This document shows positions 45,230 to 53,288 of a stretch of 57,521 nt of DNA, one piece after another (positions within the stretch are counted from its first letter, which is position 1; every line of letters starts with the position of its first letter). The translations under genes were made by a program, and so were the position numbers. Where the stretch lies: NCBI GenBank assembly GCA_002730735.1, contig PCAU01000006.1, forward strand, positions 1 to 57,521. The letters run 5' to 3'. Under the pieces are notes generated by a model. It saw nothing but the letters and a program-made list of their open reading frames with translations, ran no database searches and was not told the DNA's origin. The DNA is from Acidobacteriota bacterium. Lineage in GTDB: Bacteria; Acidobacteriota; Vicinamibacteria; Vicinamibacterales; UBA823.

Positions 45230-46195
45230 TTACTTGGGATGACGCAGGCGCGGGTTAGAGAGTATTGAGGCCATGTCGGCGAGAAAGATCAGGACAATAT
45301 AAGTTACACAGAAAATCATTGCACAGGCCTGGACCAGTGGCAGATCACGCAAAAGTACTGCTTCGACCATCAGTTTAGCCAATCCAGGATAGGCGAAAAT
45401 CACCTCAACCACGACGACCCCGCCGACAAGCCACGCAATATTCAGAGCTATCACGTTCACGATCGGGCCGATTGCATTCAACAACGCATGCCTCAAGATA
45501 ATTTTCCTGCGCGTTACCCCCTTGAGAATCGCCATTTCAATATAGGGCGAACTCATCACATTCAGTACTGTTGCCCGCGTCATTCGGATGATCTGCGACG
45601 ACACAACAATGATCAGAGTCAACGTCGGCATCGCCAAGGTCTTAGCCAGCATCCAGCCGGTTTCGTCACCCCTCAGATAAACGATTGAGGGTAGCCATCC
45701 AAGATACACTGCAAAAATTAAGACCAGAAATGTCGCGACAAGAAACTCAGGCACCGATATCAGGCTCAGCGTCGAGAACGTCACGGCTCGGTCAAGCCGC
45801 GTTCCCGGATGCATCGCGGCGATCAACCCGAGAAATAATGAAATAGGAATTGCAATAACTGACACCACCGTGGTCAGCCGCAGGGTGTTAATCACTCGCG
45901 GCCCCAACATCTCGACGATCGGCGTACCCAGTCCTGCACCCAATCCTGCCTTGGAAATGCCCAGGTCCCCCACAGCCACGTTGCCAAGCCAGACCAGATA
46001 CTGCATATGAGCAGGCTTATCCAGTCCCAGTTTTGCACGCAGTGCTTCTGTGTTTTCAGGAGTTGCAGTCTGCCCCAGCAGGATCTGTGCGATATCTCCA
46101 GGCAGCAGCTGGGTGCCGACAAAAATCAGGATCGAGACCACCCACAAGGTAACAATACCCTGGCCCAGCCTAACAAGAATCGCACGCCAAAGCAT
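45230..46195 (-). CDS. Peptide-type ABC importer permease (DppB-like)
   Basis: This 321-residue permease has the characteristic early motif QLLPGDIAQILLGQ, the EAA-type loop around KGVTRRKIILRHALLNAIGP and the late VEVIFAYPGLAKLMVEAV. It forms the pore with DppC. The gap to the binding-protein stop upstream (99 bases) contains a strong stem-loop at 46242-46269. Confidence 0.92.
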   Translation of the reverse strand: MLWRAILVRLGQGIVTLWVVSILIFVGTQLLPGDIAQILLGQTATPENTEALRAKLGLDKPAHMQYLVWLGNVAVGDLGISKAGLGAGLGTPIVEMLGPRVINTLRLTTVVSVIAIPISLFLGLIAAMHPGTRLDRAVTFSTLSLISVPEFLVATFLVLIFAVYLGWLPSIVYLRGDETGWMLAKTLAMPTLTLIIVVSSQIIRMTRATVLNVMSSPYIEMAILKGVTRRKIILRHALLNAIGPIVNVIALNIAWLVGGVVVVEVIFAYPGLAKLMVEAVLLRDLPLVQACAMIFCVTYIVLIFLADMASILSNPRLRHPK

Positions 46196-46241
46196 GATGA
46201 GCTAATTCATAGAAAAGAGAATGTGGGTGATCCTAAACAAA

Positions 46242-46269
46242 GGAGTCCGCACGTTTCCGTGCGGACTCC
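46242..46269 (-). promoter_or_regulatory. Intra-operon stem-loop after the binding-protein gene
   Basis: A perfect 12-bp stem (GGAGTCCGCACG, loop TTTC, CGTGCGGACTCC) lies 26 bases downstream of the binding-protein stop on the minus strand. It is followed by TTTGTTTAGG, a weak U-rich tract. It could be a partial terminator or mRNA stabiliser giving more binding protein than permease. The polyamine-type operon at 3367 has an equivalent element. Confidence 0.7.
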
Positions 46270-46294
46270 ACGTTAGAACATCCCAACTTCTGAC

Positions 46295-47872
46295 TTAAGC
46301 TTCTTTCCAGATATGCTCGGCCCAGCCGTTCCCACCAAACTGACCCAGAGGCACGTTGGAGAATCCTTTAACCTTTGGATTGTTGGCATCCAGAATGTTA
46401 GTGTGGTAAGGAATGATGATTCCACTTTCGGTCGATACCAGCTTCTGCATCTCGCAGTGCATCTCATGGCGCTTGGCTGCATCGGTTTCGGCAAGAGAGT
46501 CTTTTAACAACTGACCCATGCGATCACTGTTCCAGTAGGTGTCGTTCCAGTTGCCGTTGGGGCCAAACTGAATAGACATCATCGCGTTCGCCGTCGGGCG
46601 CATGTTCCAGGACACCACGTTCAGCGGCTCTTTCATCCATACCGCACCCCAGTAACCATCGGTCGGTACCTTTTTCAGCTTCAGGTCAAAACCGATTTTC
46701 TTGAGGTTCGCCTGCATCAGGAGGCACGTATCCTCGATCGCGCCAGAAACAGGTGCGACGAACAGTTCAGCCGACGTGTAGCCGGACTTATTCAGATGCC
46801 ACTTGGCCTTATCCGGGTCATACGGTCTTTGCGGCAGCTCATGACAATGATCGGCGCCATAAGAAATGTTGATCGGATGGTCATTACCCAGTGTCCCGTG
46901 GCCTTTCAGGAACTTGCGGACAATTCGCTCACGATCCTGGATAAACCGAAGGCCCTCGACCAGATCGTCGTTATCGCCCGGTGCTGTGTTCTTCAGGCAG
47001 CAGATGCCACCATACACACCCGCTGGCACTGACAAAACGTTCAGTCCTGAACTCTCGAGCTTCTTGATCTGCTTGGCACTGATCGCGGTGATCATGTCGA
47101 CACTGCCCGCGAGCAACGCGTTGAGACGCGCGTTCGGGTCGGTGATCGCTGTGATCTCCATAGCATCGAGGTGTTGGCCGGTGTCCCGCCAATAGTTCGG
47201 GTTACGCACATGGGTCGATTTCACACCCGCCTGGAAATCTTCAACCAGGTACGGCCCCGTGCCACACTGCCACCAGTTCAAGGTGTTTTTCCGGACAATC
47301 TTGGCTTGCGGCTGCGTGAGTTTATAAGGCATGTCGGCGTCGGGTGACGACAACGTGAGTTTGACGGTGTACTTGTCGACAGCTTTCCACTCCTTTACGA
47401 AGGAGAAGAAGGACTTGATCGATGACGGCGAACCGTCCGCAATGTGACGGTTCATGCTCCACACCACGTCAGACGCATCCATCGGATGACCATCATGGAA
47501 CACGACACCCTGACGGATCTTGAAGATGTATTCCGTCGCATTACTATTAACGGACCACTCTTCAGCCAGTTCCCCATGCAAACTCATGTCGGTCCAGATT
47601 TGAATCAGTCCATTGCAGCCCGCATTGGCGCGGGTATAGTCGATCGTCGACGTGCCGAGCAGTGGGTCCAAGGTGTCATCCGGCCCATGTAGGTTCGAGG
47701 CGAAAATGACCGACCCGCCACGGGTGGGCGTTGCAGCCAGTGCACTGGCTGAGCCCAACAAACTGCCAGCGGTCGTCGCCGTAAGACCCAGGGCACCCAT
47801 CGCCGCCAGGAAATCGCGACGATCCATGCGCCCGTCACGGTACATTTGTTGAAATGTCTTAACTTCTTTCAT
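46295..47872 (-). CDS. Tat-exported peptide-type ABC substrate-binding protein
   Basis: This 525-residue SBP is of the DppA/OppA group (SBP family 5). The N-terminus has a Tat-like motif DRRDFLAAMG and the following hydrophobic stretch, with probable cleavage near SALAA. The mature part has VVFHDGHPMDASDVVWSM and LKLTLSSPDADMPYKL-like strands, as in the family. The ATG at 47872 is the true start because GGAGG lies at 47880-47884. An in-frame ATG at 47893 would read through that ribosome site. It heads the operon leading to PhzF and the HpbD-like epimerase. The ligand may be an amino-acid betaine or a peptide. Confidence 0.92.
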   Translation of the reverse strand: MKEVKTFQQMYRDGRMDRRDFLAAMGALGLTATTAGSLLGSASALAATPTRGGSVIFASNLHGPDDTLDPLLGTSTIDYTRANAGCNGLIQIWTDMSLHGELAEEWSVNSNATEYIFKIRQGVVFHDGHPMDASDVVWSMNRHIADGSPSSIKSFFSFVKEWKAVDKYTVKLTLSSPDADMPYKLTQPQAKIVRKNTLNWWQCGTGPYLVEDFQAGVKSTHVRNPNYWRDTGQHLDAMEITAITDPNARLNALLAGSVDMITAISAKQIKKLESSGLNVLSVPAGVYGGICCLKNTAPGDNDDLVEGLRFIQDRERIVRKFLKGHGTLGNDHPINISYGADHCHELPQRPYDPDKAKWHLNKSGYTSAELFVAPVSGAIEDTCLLMQANLKKIGFDLKLKKVPTDGYWGAVWMKEPLNVVSWNMRPTANAMMSIQFGPNGNWNDTYWNSDRMGQLLKDSLAETDAAKRHEMHCEMQKLVSTESGIIIPYHTNILDANNPKVKGFSNVPLGQFGGNGWAEHIWKEA

Positions 47873-47879
47873 GTGATTT

Positions 47880-47884
47880 CCTCC
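47880..47884 (-). promoter_or_regulatory. Ribosome binding site deciding the binding-protein start
   Basis: GGAGG on the minus strand, seven bases from the ATG at 47872. It lies inside the extra codons that a start at 47893 would include, so 47872 is preferred. Confidence 0.8.
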
Positions 47885-48284
47885 GTTTTTCACATAACTC
47901 TGGATAACTTTTTATCCAATCGAAACCGAATTTGAGCCGCGTAACGGCCAAGCAAGGCGATTAACAGCGTCCGCACTTAGTGACAGTGAAACATGAATCA
48001 GTCACCTGGGTCAAACTACCGCTCTCCGGATAGATATATTTAGGATCGCAGCTATACGGCCAACGATTCGATGGCCTTCAAAGACCCCTAAAACAGTGAG
48101 AAAATAATGTGATCTCTGGAAATTACTCGATGTCTGTCACGGTCGCTGAGGGATTCTCCCGTACCGGCTGGGAACTCAACGCGTTGGGTTCAGACCACCT
48201 GTGGCCCCGGTCTAGAAGATTCTGTTATGGAAGACCTTTTACGACCATGACCCAGTACCGGATAAAAAGCAGCGACGACCACTG
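47885..48284. promoter_or_regulatory. 400-base divergent regulatory region with palindrome at 47901-47918
   Basis: The gap between the divergent importer operon and BenE-like gene has no supported gene. At 47901-47918 TGGATAA-CTTT-TTATCCA is a perfect 7-bp inverted repeat, 28 bases before the importer start, placed like an operator. The rest is AT-rich around 48030-48120 and may hold both promoters; I could not assign -35/-10 boxes. Confidence 0.45.
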
Positions 48285-49523
48285 ATGAAACTCCTTGAGC
48301 CTATCACCCTGCCGGTACCCAGTATCCGCCAGATCGGCAGTAGGCTGACCCTGCTTCAGGCCAGCAACGCGGTCATCGCCTTCATATTCGCGATCTCAGC
48401 TCCCGTCGCTATCATGCTGGGAGTCGGGGCCCAGGGTGGATTATCCGAGCAGCAACTGAGTTCCTGGATCTTTGGGGCATTTGTCGTCAATGGCTGTCTC
48501 AGCATTGGGATGTCCTTGATCTATCGTCAACCGCTGGCTTTCTTCTGGACCATTCCAGGCTCCGTTCTGCTGGGTCCCGCGCTCGAACACCTGGACTTCG
48601 CCCAGGTCGTCGGCGCGTTCTATGTCACGGGCCTGGTGCTGCTGGTACTCGGGCTCAGCGGCTGGGTGCGCCGGATCATGTCGCTGCTGCCCATGCCGAT
48701 CATCATGGCGATGGTCGCAGGGGTGTTCGTTCAGTTCGGACTCGACTGGGTCGACGCTTTGTTAAAGGACTGGCTGATTGCTGTCCCCATGACTGTCACT
48801 TTTGTGCTGCTATCGCTGAACGTGCATCTGGCAAAACGCCTGCCGCCGATGATCGGGGTCCTGATTGTTGGCATTCTTGCGGTCGTGCTGACCGGTGGTT
48901 TCGAACCCTCTTCTGCACTTCGGACTGCGACAGTCCGACCGGTTCTTTTCGTTCCAGTGTTCTCATGGCAGGCCATCGTTGAACTGACGATCCCGCTAGC
49001 AATCACGGTGCTGGCCGCCCAGAATGCCCAGGGTATCGCCATCCTCAGGGACAGTGGTCACAGTCCACCAACCAACAGCATCACCGCTGCCTGTGGTGTG
49101 ACTTCCCTGGTGAGCGCAGTTGTGGGGACCGTATCGACCTGCCTGACCGGCCCTGTCAATGCGCTGATTTCAAGCGGTGGCGACAAGACCCAGCATTACA
49201 CGGGAGCCATACTTGTTGGGCTGATGGCGATCGCCTTCGGCATCATGGCGCCGGTCTTTACCCACCTGATGCTGGGTGCACCATCGGCATTCATTGCAAC
49301 ACTCGCAGGACTCGCCATGCTGCGAATACTTCAGAATACATTCATGGTGTCATTTCGCGGCAGCTATTCGCTGGGGGCCCTGGTCACCTTTCTAGTGACT
49401 GTCGCGGGGCAACCCATTCTGAACATCGGGGCACCGCTCTGGGCTCTTGTCTTCGGCTACACGGCATCGCGCCTGATGGAGAGACGCGACTTTTGCCCGG
49501 CGAAGAACTCTGAACAACAGTAA
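48285..49523 (+). CDS. BenE-family benzoate/H+ symporter-like carrier
   Basis: This 412-residue inner-membrane protein has about twelve hydrophobic segments. It has features of the BenE family, such as FWTIPGSVLLGPALEH in the first third, LPMPIIMAMVAGVFVQFGL and LAAQNAQGIAILRDSGHSPP. BenE members import aromatic acids such as benzoate with protons. No ring-cleavage genes are nearby, so benzoate may not be the substrate here. It is convergent with the Rieske oxygenase gene (27-base gap), whose substrate it might carry. Confidence 0.88.
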   Translation: MKLLEPITLPVPSIRQIGSRLTLLQASNAVIAFIFAISAPVAIMLGVGAQGGLSEQQLSSWIFGAFVVNGCLSIGMSLIYRQPLAFFWTIPGSVLLGPALEHLDFAQVVGAFYVTGLVLLVLGLSGWVRRIMSLLPMPIIMAMVAGVFVQFGLDWVDALLKDWLIAVPMTVTFVLLSLNVHLAKRLPPMIGVLIVGILAVVLTGGFEPSSALRTATVRPVLFVPVFSWQAIVELTIPLAITVLAAQNAQGIAILRDSGHSPPTNSITAACGVTSLVSAVVGTVSTCLTGPVNALISSGGDKTQHYTGAILVGLMAIAFGIMAPVFTHLMLGAPSAFIATLAGLAMLRILQNTFMVSFRGSYSLGALVTFLVTVAGQPILNIGAPLWALVFGYTASRLMERRDFCPAKNSEQQ

Positions 49524-49550
49524 TAAATCTGTCTGAAACCAGCACCTCGA

Positions 49551-50681
49551 TCAAAGCGCGGGGTCAACAACAGGCCGCAGTGCATCCGCAACCAGCTCCT
49601 GGAACCGCCGCACGCTCGCTTCCCAATGAGGTGACAACAGGCCCCCCGGTCCTGCTACGTCTGATTGGCGGCCTTCCTGAAGGCGCTCACAGATATTGTG
49701 ATCCTCGCGGTGAACTTTCTTCCACAACTGCCGGATGGGGTCCACTGCTGCCTCGCTGTGATCACTATCGCGGTGAAGATAGATCACTCGCTTCTGGGCT
49801 GTGGCATCAGCCGACAGCGGCTGATTCAGATGCACACCGAGCTGGTCGGGGTGATACAACCCCAGCACGAGATTCGGAAACAAGGCCAGGTAACGTGAAC
49901 TCACTCCGAGTGTATCCGGACTCGCACCGCGCTGTTGCTCTGACGTCAGTTCCACCGCACTGCCCAGGCAATGCCCATCAATGACGACAATGTGATCTTC
50001 CAGAGGCTGACTGGTGGTTGTCTTATGCACGAACTGGACATGATATGGCTCGATGAAATTTTCCATCAGCAGTTTCCAGTTACATCTGATCTCACCGAAC
50101 TCGATGGCCGCAACGGGTACGAATTCATCAGGCTTAAAGCTACCAAGCTGCCGACGCAGGGGAGCAATAAACGATTCGAAGTCTGGAGCATCTGCATCGA
50201 GGTTAACGAAGACCCAGTCATGGAACGTTCTGCAGAGAATCTCTTCCAGACCGTTGTCTTCGAGCCGGAAACCATCAGGCAGACTGGTCTTCTCACCACC
50301 AAAATACGGTGCCAGACGAAGCCCACCTTCGAGGTCGTACGACCAGCGGTGATACGGGCAGGTGATCAACCCGCTGCAATGCCCCGGCTGGTCGACGAGC
50401 TTGAGATTTCGGTGTCGGCAGACATTGTGGAACGCCCGGATGCGGTCTTGCGCACTACGGACCAATAATACTGGCTTGCCAGCGACCATGATCGGAGCGA
50501 CGTCGCCGACCCGGGTCAGATCATGAGCAAATGCAACAAAAGCCCAGGAACTGGCAAAGAGGTGTCGGGCTTCCAGCCGGAAAAATCCGGTATCAGTGTA
50601 GGCCACGGCCGGCAGCCCGTGCCTGGCCTCACCTTGCTGGTCAAACCGATCAAACAGTCTCTGGTCAAGCTCGTCGATCAT
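49551..50681 (-). CDS. Rieske non-heme iron oxygenase, betaine/carnitine demethylase type
   Basis: This 376-residue alpha subunit has the [2Fe-2S] Rieske site C88, H90, C108 and H111 (CRHRNLKL, CPYHRWSYD) with 17 residues between H and C. The mononuclear iron site is in EPYHVQFVH (H214, H219), with a late acidic ligand in VHREDHNICERLQEG. The ending ICERLQEG resembles the GbcA/CntA/stachydrine demethylase subgroup, which demethylates quaternary ammonium compounds. No reductase gene lies beside it, so its electron donor must be elsewhere. The ATG at 50681 gives the family N-terminus; the frame extends upstream to 50750. It is divergent from the GmaS-like gene. Confidence 0.9.
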   Translation of the reverse strand: MIDELDQRLFDRFDQQGEARHGLPAVAYTDTGFFRLEARHLFASSWAFVAFAHDLTRVGDVAPIMVAGKPVLLVRSAQDRIRAFHNVCRHRNLKLVDQPGHCSGLITCPYHRWSYDLEGGLRLAPYFGGEKTSLPDGFRLEDNGLEEILCRTFHDWVFVNLDADAPDFESFIAPLRRQLGSFKPDEFVPVAAIEFGEIRCNWKLLMENFIEPYHVQFVHKTTTSQPLEDHIVVIDGHCLGSAVELTSEQQRGASPDTLGVSSRYLALFPNLVLGLYHPDQLGVHLNQPLSADATAQKRVIYLHRDSDHSEAAVDPIRQLWKKVHREDHNICERLQEGRQSDVAGPGGLLSPHWEASVRRFQELVADALRPVVDPAL

Positions 50682-50847
50682 AAAAGGACGCTCGCGTTCA
50701 GCTGCTAAGCCAACTGCCCTGCCCCGCAAACCAGGCCCAGGCAGACGCACACGATAACAGAGATTTTACTTTTTGCGTACGGCTAAATAGACTCGTTTGC
50801 GATTTATCGCATCCAGCGATTCACAACACTTTAACCAAGGACACGCC

Positions 50848-52263
50848 ATGGCCTACATTGAGCATTTCGCTGACGCATTACCGGATCCAGCCCGCGTCGC
50901 AGAAGAAAAGAGCCGACTCGAAGCTGCTGGCGTGAAGTACATTCTGTCCTGTTGGATCGACCTGCTAGGTGTGCCCAAAACCAAACCGGTCCCGATCAGT
51001 GATTTCGAACTGCTGTGCATGGGCAAAGGCCCGCAGTTCGCAGTCCACTCGATCTCCTTCGTACCGGAGCTTGGTCCGGCGGATTCTGACCAGATCCCCC
51101 TGCCCGATCTAGACAGTCTCGTGATCTGCCCGTGGGATAAAACCTGCGCCTGGGTGTTTGCAGACCTGTGGTGGGAAGGACGACCCTATAAGCTGTGTCC
51201 GCGCAGTGCGCTGAAACGAACCATACAGAACGTTGCGGATCAAGGCTACGCGGTCTATGCCGGTGTAGAGCCTGAATTCTTCGTCATGAAATGGCAGGAC
51301 GGGCAACCCGTCAAGGCATTCGACGATGACCCAGTACCCGGTCAAGGCATCCGACCTCGTCGCCAGGCCTTTGGGTACGATGTTGAATATTCTATCGACT
51401 CGATGGGATTTCTCGGCGAGATGATCGACATCATCGAGGGACTCGGCTGGAACCTGCACGATGTGGTCTGCGAAGGGGGTTATTCTCAGTTTGAACTGGA
51501 CTTTCACTACACCGACTTGCTGGCGATGGCCGACCGTCTGGTGTTTTTGCGAGTCCTTCTAAAAGAAGTCACCAAGCGGCACGGGATGTTCGCCACCTTC
51601 ATGCCGAAACCGACTATCGGTGACTGGCGATCGGGTGCACACATGAACACTTCAATGCAACTGGTCGATAAACCAGGGGAGAATATTTTTGAAGGTTCAA
51701 ACGGTAACTGGGGCGATTCCGTATTCGGCGCTGTAGGTGGATTGTTGCGACACGGCGGCGCCCTGACGGCTATTGCCTGTTCAACGGTGAATTCCTATAA
51801 CGGTCTAGTTCCCCGGGTAGGCGGTTTTGAAGGCGGCACAGTCACCTGGGCGCCAACACACATGACCTATGGCTATAACAACCGTTCAGCTATGTTACGC
51901 CTGCCACAAAGCCGGTTCGCCATCGAAAATCGAGCCGCCGACATGTGCATGAATTCGTACCTTGCGCTGGGCCTGTCTGCCGCCGCAATGACTGAAGGCA
52001 TCGTAAATAACTATGATGCGGGTAACCCGCTCAATCAGGACCTTTACAGCATGAGCAAGGATGAAATCGAACGTTCCGGTGCACAGCGACTGCCGAGAAA
52101 CCTGCTGGAAGCGCTGGAGATTCTGCGTACTGATGACCTGGCACGCACTGTACTGGGCGATGACATAATGAACTCCTACCTGACCTACAAATCTGACGAG
52201 TGGGAACGTTACCATCAGGCCATCACCGACTGGGAGGTGGCGGAATACCTGCGCCTCTACTGA
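50848..52263 (+). CDS. Glutamine-synthetase-family ligase (GmaS/GlnT-like)
   Basis: This 471-residue GS-superfamily enzyme has the N-terminal beta-grasp part (YILSCWIDLLGVPKTKPVP), VEPEFFVM, and the catalytic part with ATFMPKPTIGDWRSGAHMN and SRFAIENRAADMCMNSY. The metal/ATP motifs differ from housekeeping GlnA: SQFE appears after CEGGY where NGQFE is usual, and the NSYN loop carries an insertion. This matches the GlnT/gamma-glutamylmethylamide-synthetase branch, which joins an amine to glutamate. A plausible role is ligation of methylamine released by the neighbouring demethylases. The ATG at 50848 has AAGG upstream and begins the family sequence. Confidence 0.87.
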   Translation: MAYIEHFADALPDPARVAEEKSRLEAAGVKYILSCWIDLLGVPKTKPVPISDFELLCMGKGPQFAVHSISFVPELGPADSDQIPLPDLDSLVICPWDKTCAWVFADLWWEGRPYKLCPRSALKRTIQNVADQGYAVYAGVEPEFFVMKWQDGQPVKAFDDDPVPGQGIRPRRQAFGYDVEYSIDSMGFLGEMIDIIEGLGWNLHDVVCEGGYSQFELDFHYTDLLAMADRLVFLRVLLKEVTKRHGMFATFMPKPTIGDWRSGAHMNTSMQLVDKPGENIFEGSNGNWGDSVFGAVGGLLRHGGALTAIACSTVNSYNGLVPRVGGFEGGTVTWAPTHMTYGYNNRSAMLRLPQSRFAIENRAADMCMNSYLALGLSAAAMTEGIVNNYDAGNPLNQDLYSMSKDEIERSGAQRLPRNLLEALEILRTDDLARTVLGDDIMNSYLTYKSDEWERYHQAITDWEVAEYLRLY

Positions 52264-52364
52264 GTAAGTGCTGGCCTCGGCACGATAGTGAAACACTCAT
52301 TGGCACATCGCCATCTGGAACCCCGGCAGATCATCTGTACCAGGTATGCTACGGAGAGTCGGAC

Positions 52365-53222
52365 ATGAACCATGATCAGTCTGAACCGCTTGAACATTTG
52401 CAAGGCTTTGAGCTGGACAGCGCCGGCAAACCCGGCGAGGACGCGGTTCAGACTTACGAGCGCGATGGTGTTGTATGCCTGCGCAACGCGTTCAGCCAAG
52501 AATGGGTTGAGCAGGGCCGGCGTGCGGTTGCTACCGTGATTCGAACCCGATCCCACAGTAACTTGCACTCTGCTCACCAGGAGGAAGGGCAATCAGGTAA
52601 TTTTTTCTTCGATACTTTTCTGTGGAAGCGACTGCCATCGTTCCAAAAGTTCACTTTTGAATCACCTGCTTCGGAGCTCGCCCGAAAGGTGATGCGCTCA
52701 CGCTCCCTACTGCTTTATTTTGACATGGCCATTGTCAAGGAGCCTGGCACCCGTGCACCCACACCGTGGCACTATGACGAGGCCTACTGGCCAGTGTCGG
52801 GAACCCAGGTGTGCAATATCTGGGTGGCACTGGACCAGGTTCCGGTCGAAACGGCGCTTCGTTTCGTGCTTGGTTCGCACAAGCTGCATGACGATTACCG
52901 GGCGGTCGATTTCTTCTCGTCAGAAAGCATGCCGGGCCATACTCGGCCAGAACCACCCCAATGGGACCTCCTCCCTGGTGATCATCGAATTGCCTGCGCT
53001 CCGATGAACCCCGGTGACTGTGCCATCTTGAACTTGCGCACCCACCACAGTGCGCCGGGCAACCTGCAACACAGCAACCGTCGACGGGTGATCTGCACAC
53101 ACTGGTTTGGCGATGACGCAAGATTCAACGACAAGCCCTGGGAATGTAATCCGGACGAACGGGGTGAGGGACTGGTGGACGGTGGGCCGCTTGAATGTGC
53201 GACTTTTCCCCGGGTGCATTGA
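52365..53222 (+). CDS. Phytanoyl-CoA-dioxygenase (PhyH) family oxygenase
   Basis: This 285-residue Fe(II)/2-oxoglutarate oxygenase has the HxD iron motif H136-Y-D138 (PWHYDEAYWP), distal histidine about H228 (HHSAPGN) and the following NRRR arginine cluster. It hydroxylates an unidentified small molecule, possibly an N-methyl or quaternary amine as in ectoine- or betaine-linked relatives. The ATG at 52365 has GGAGAG upstream and starts the family sequence; the frame is open earlier but overlaps the end of the GS-like gene. It follows that gene by 101 bases, probably in the same operon. Confidence 0.87.
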   Translation: MNHDQSEPLEHLQGFELDSAGKPGEDAVQTYERDGVVCLRNAFSQEWVEQGRRAVATVIRTRSHSNLHSAHQEEGQSGNFFFDTFLWKRLPSFQKFTFESPASELARKVMRSRSLLLYFDMAIVKEPGTRAPTPWHYDEAYWPVSGTQVCNIWVALDQVPVETALRFVLGSHKLHDDYRAVDFFSSESMPGHTRPEPPQWDLLPGDHRIACAPMNPGDCAILNLRTHHSAPGNLQHSNRRRVICTHWFGDDARFNDKPWECNPDERGEGLVDGGPLECATFPRVH

Positions 53223-53288
53223 ACCCTTGAAGTAGACAGGGTCTGTGGCCGGAACCTGCACTATTTTCTGATTGTCGGCGGTTAGCCT

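Noticed and set aside
46295-47893. Binding-protein start at 47893
   Set aside because: That start would translate through the GGAGG ribosome site at 47880-47884; the ATG at 47872 is placed correctly after it.
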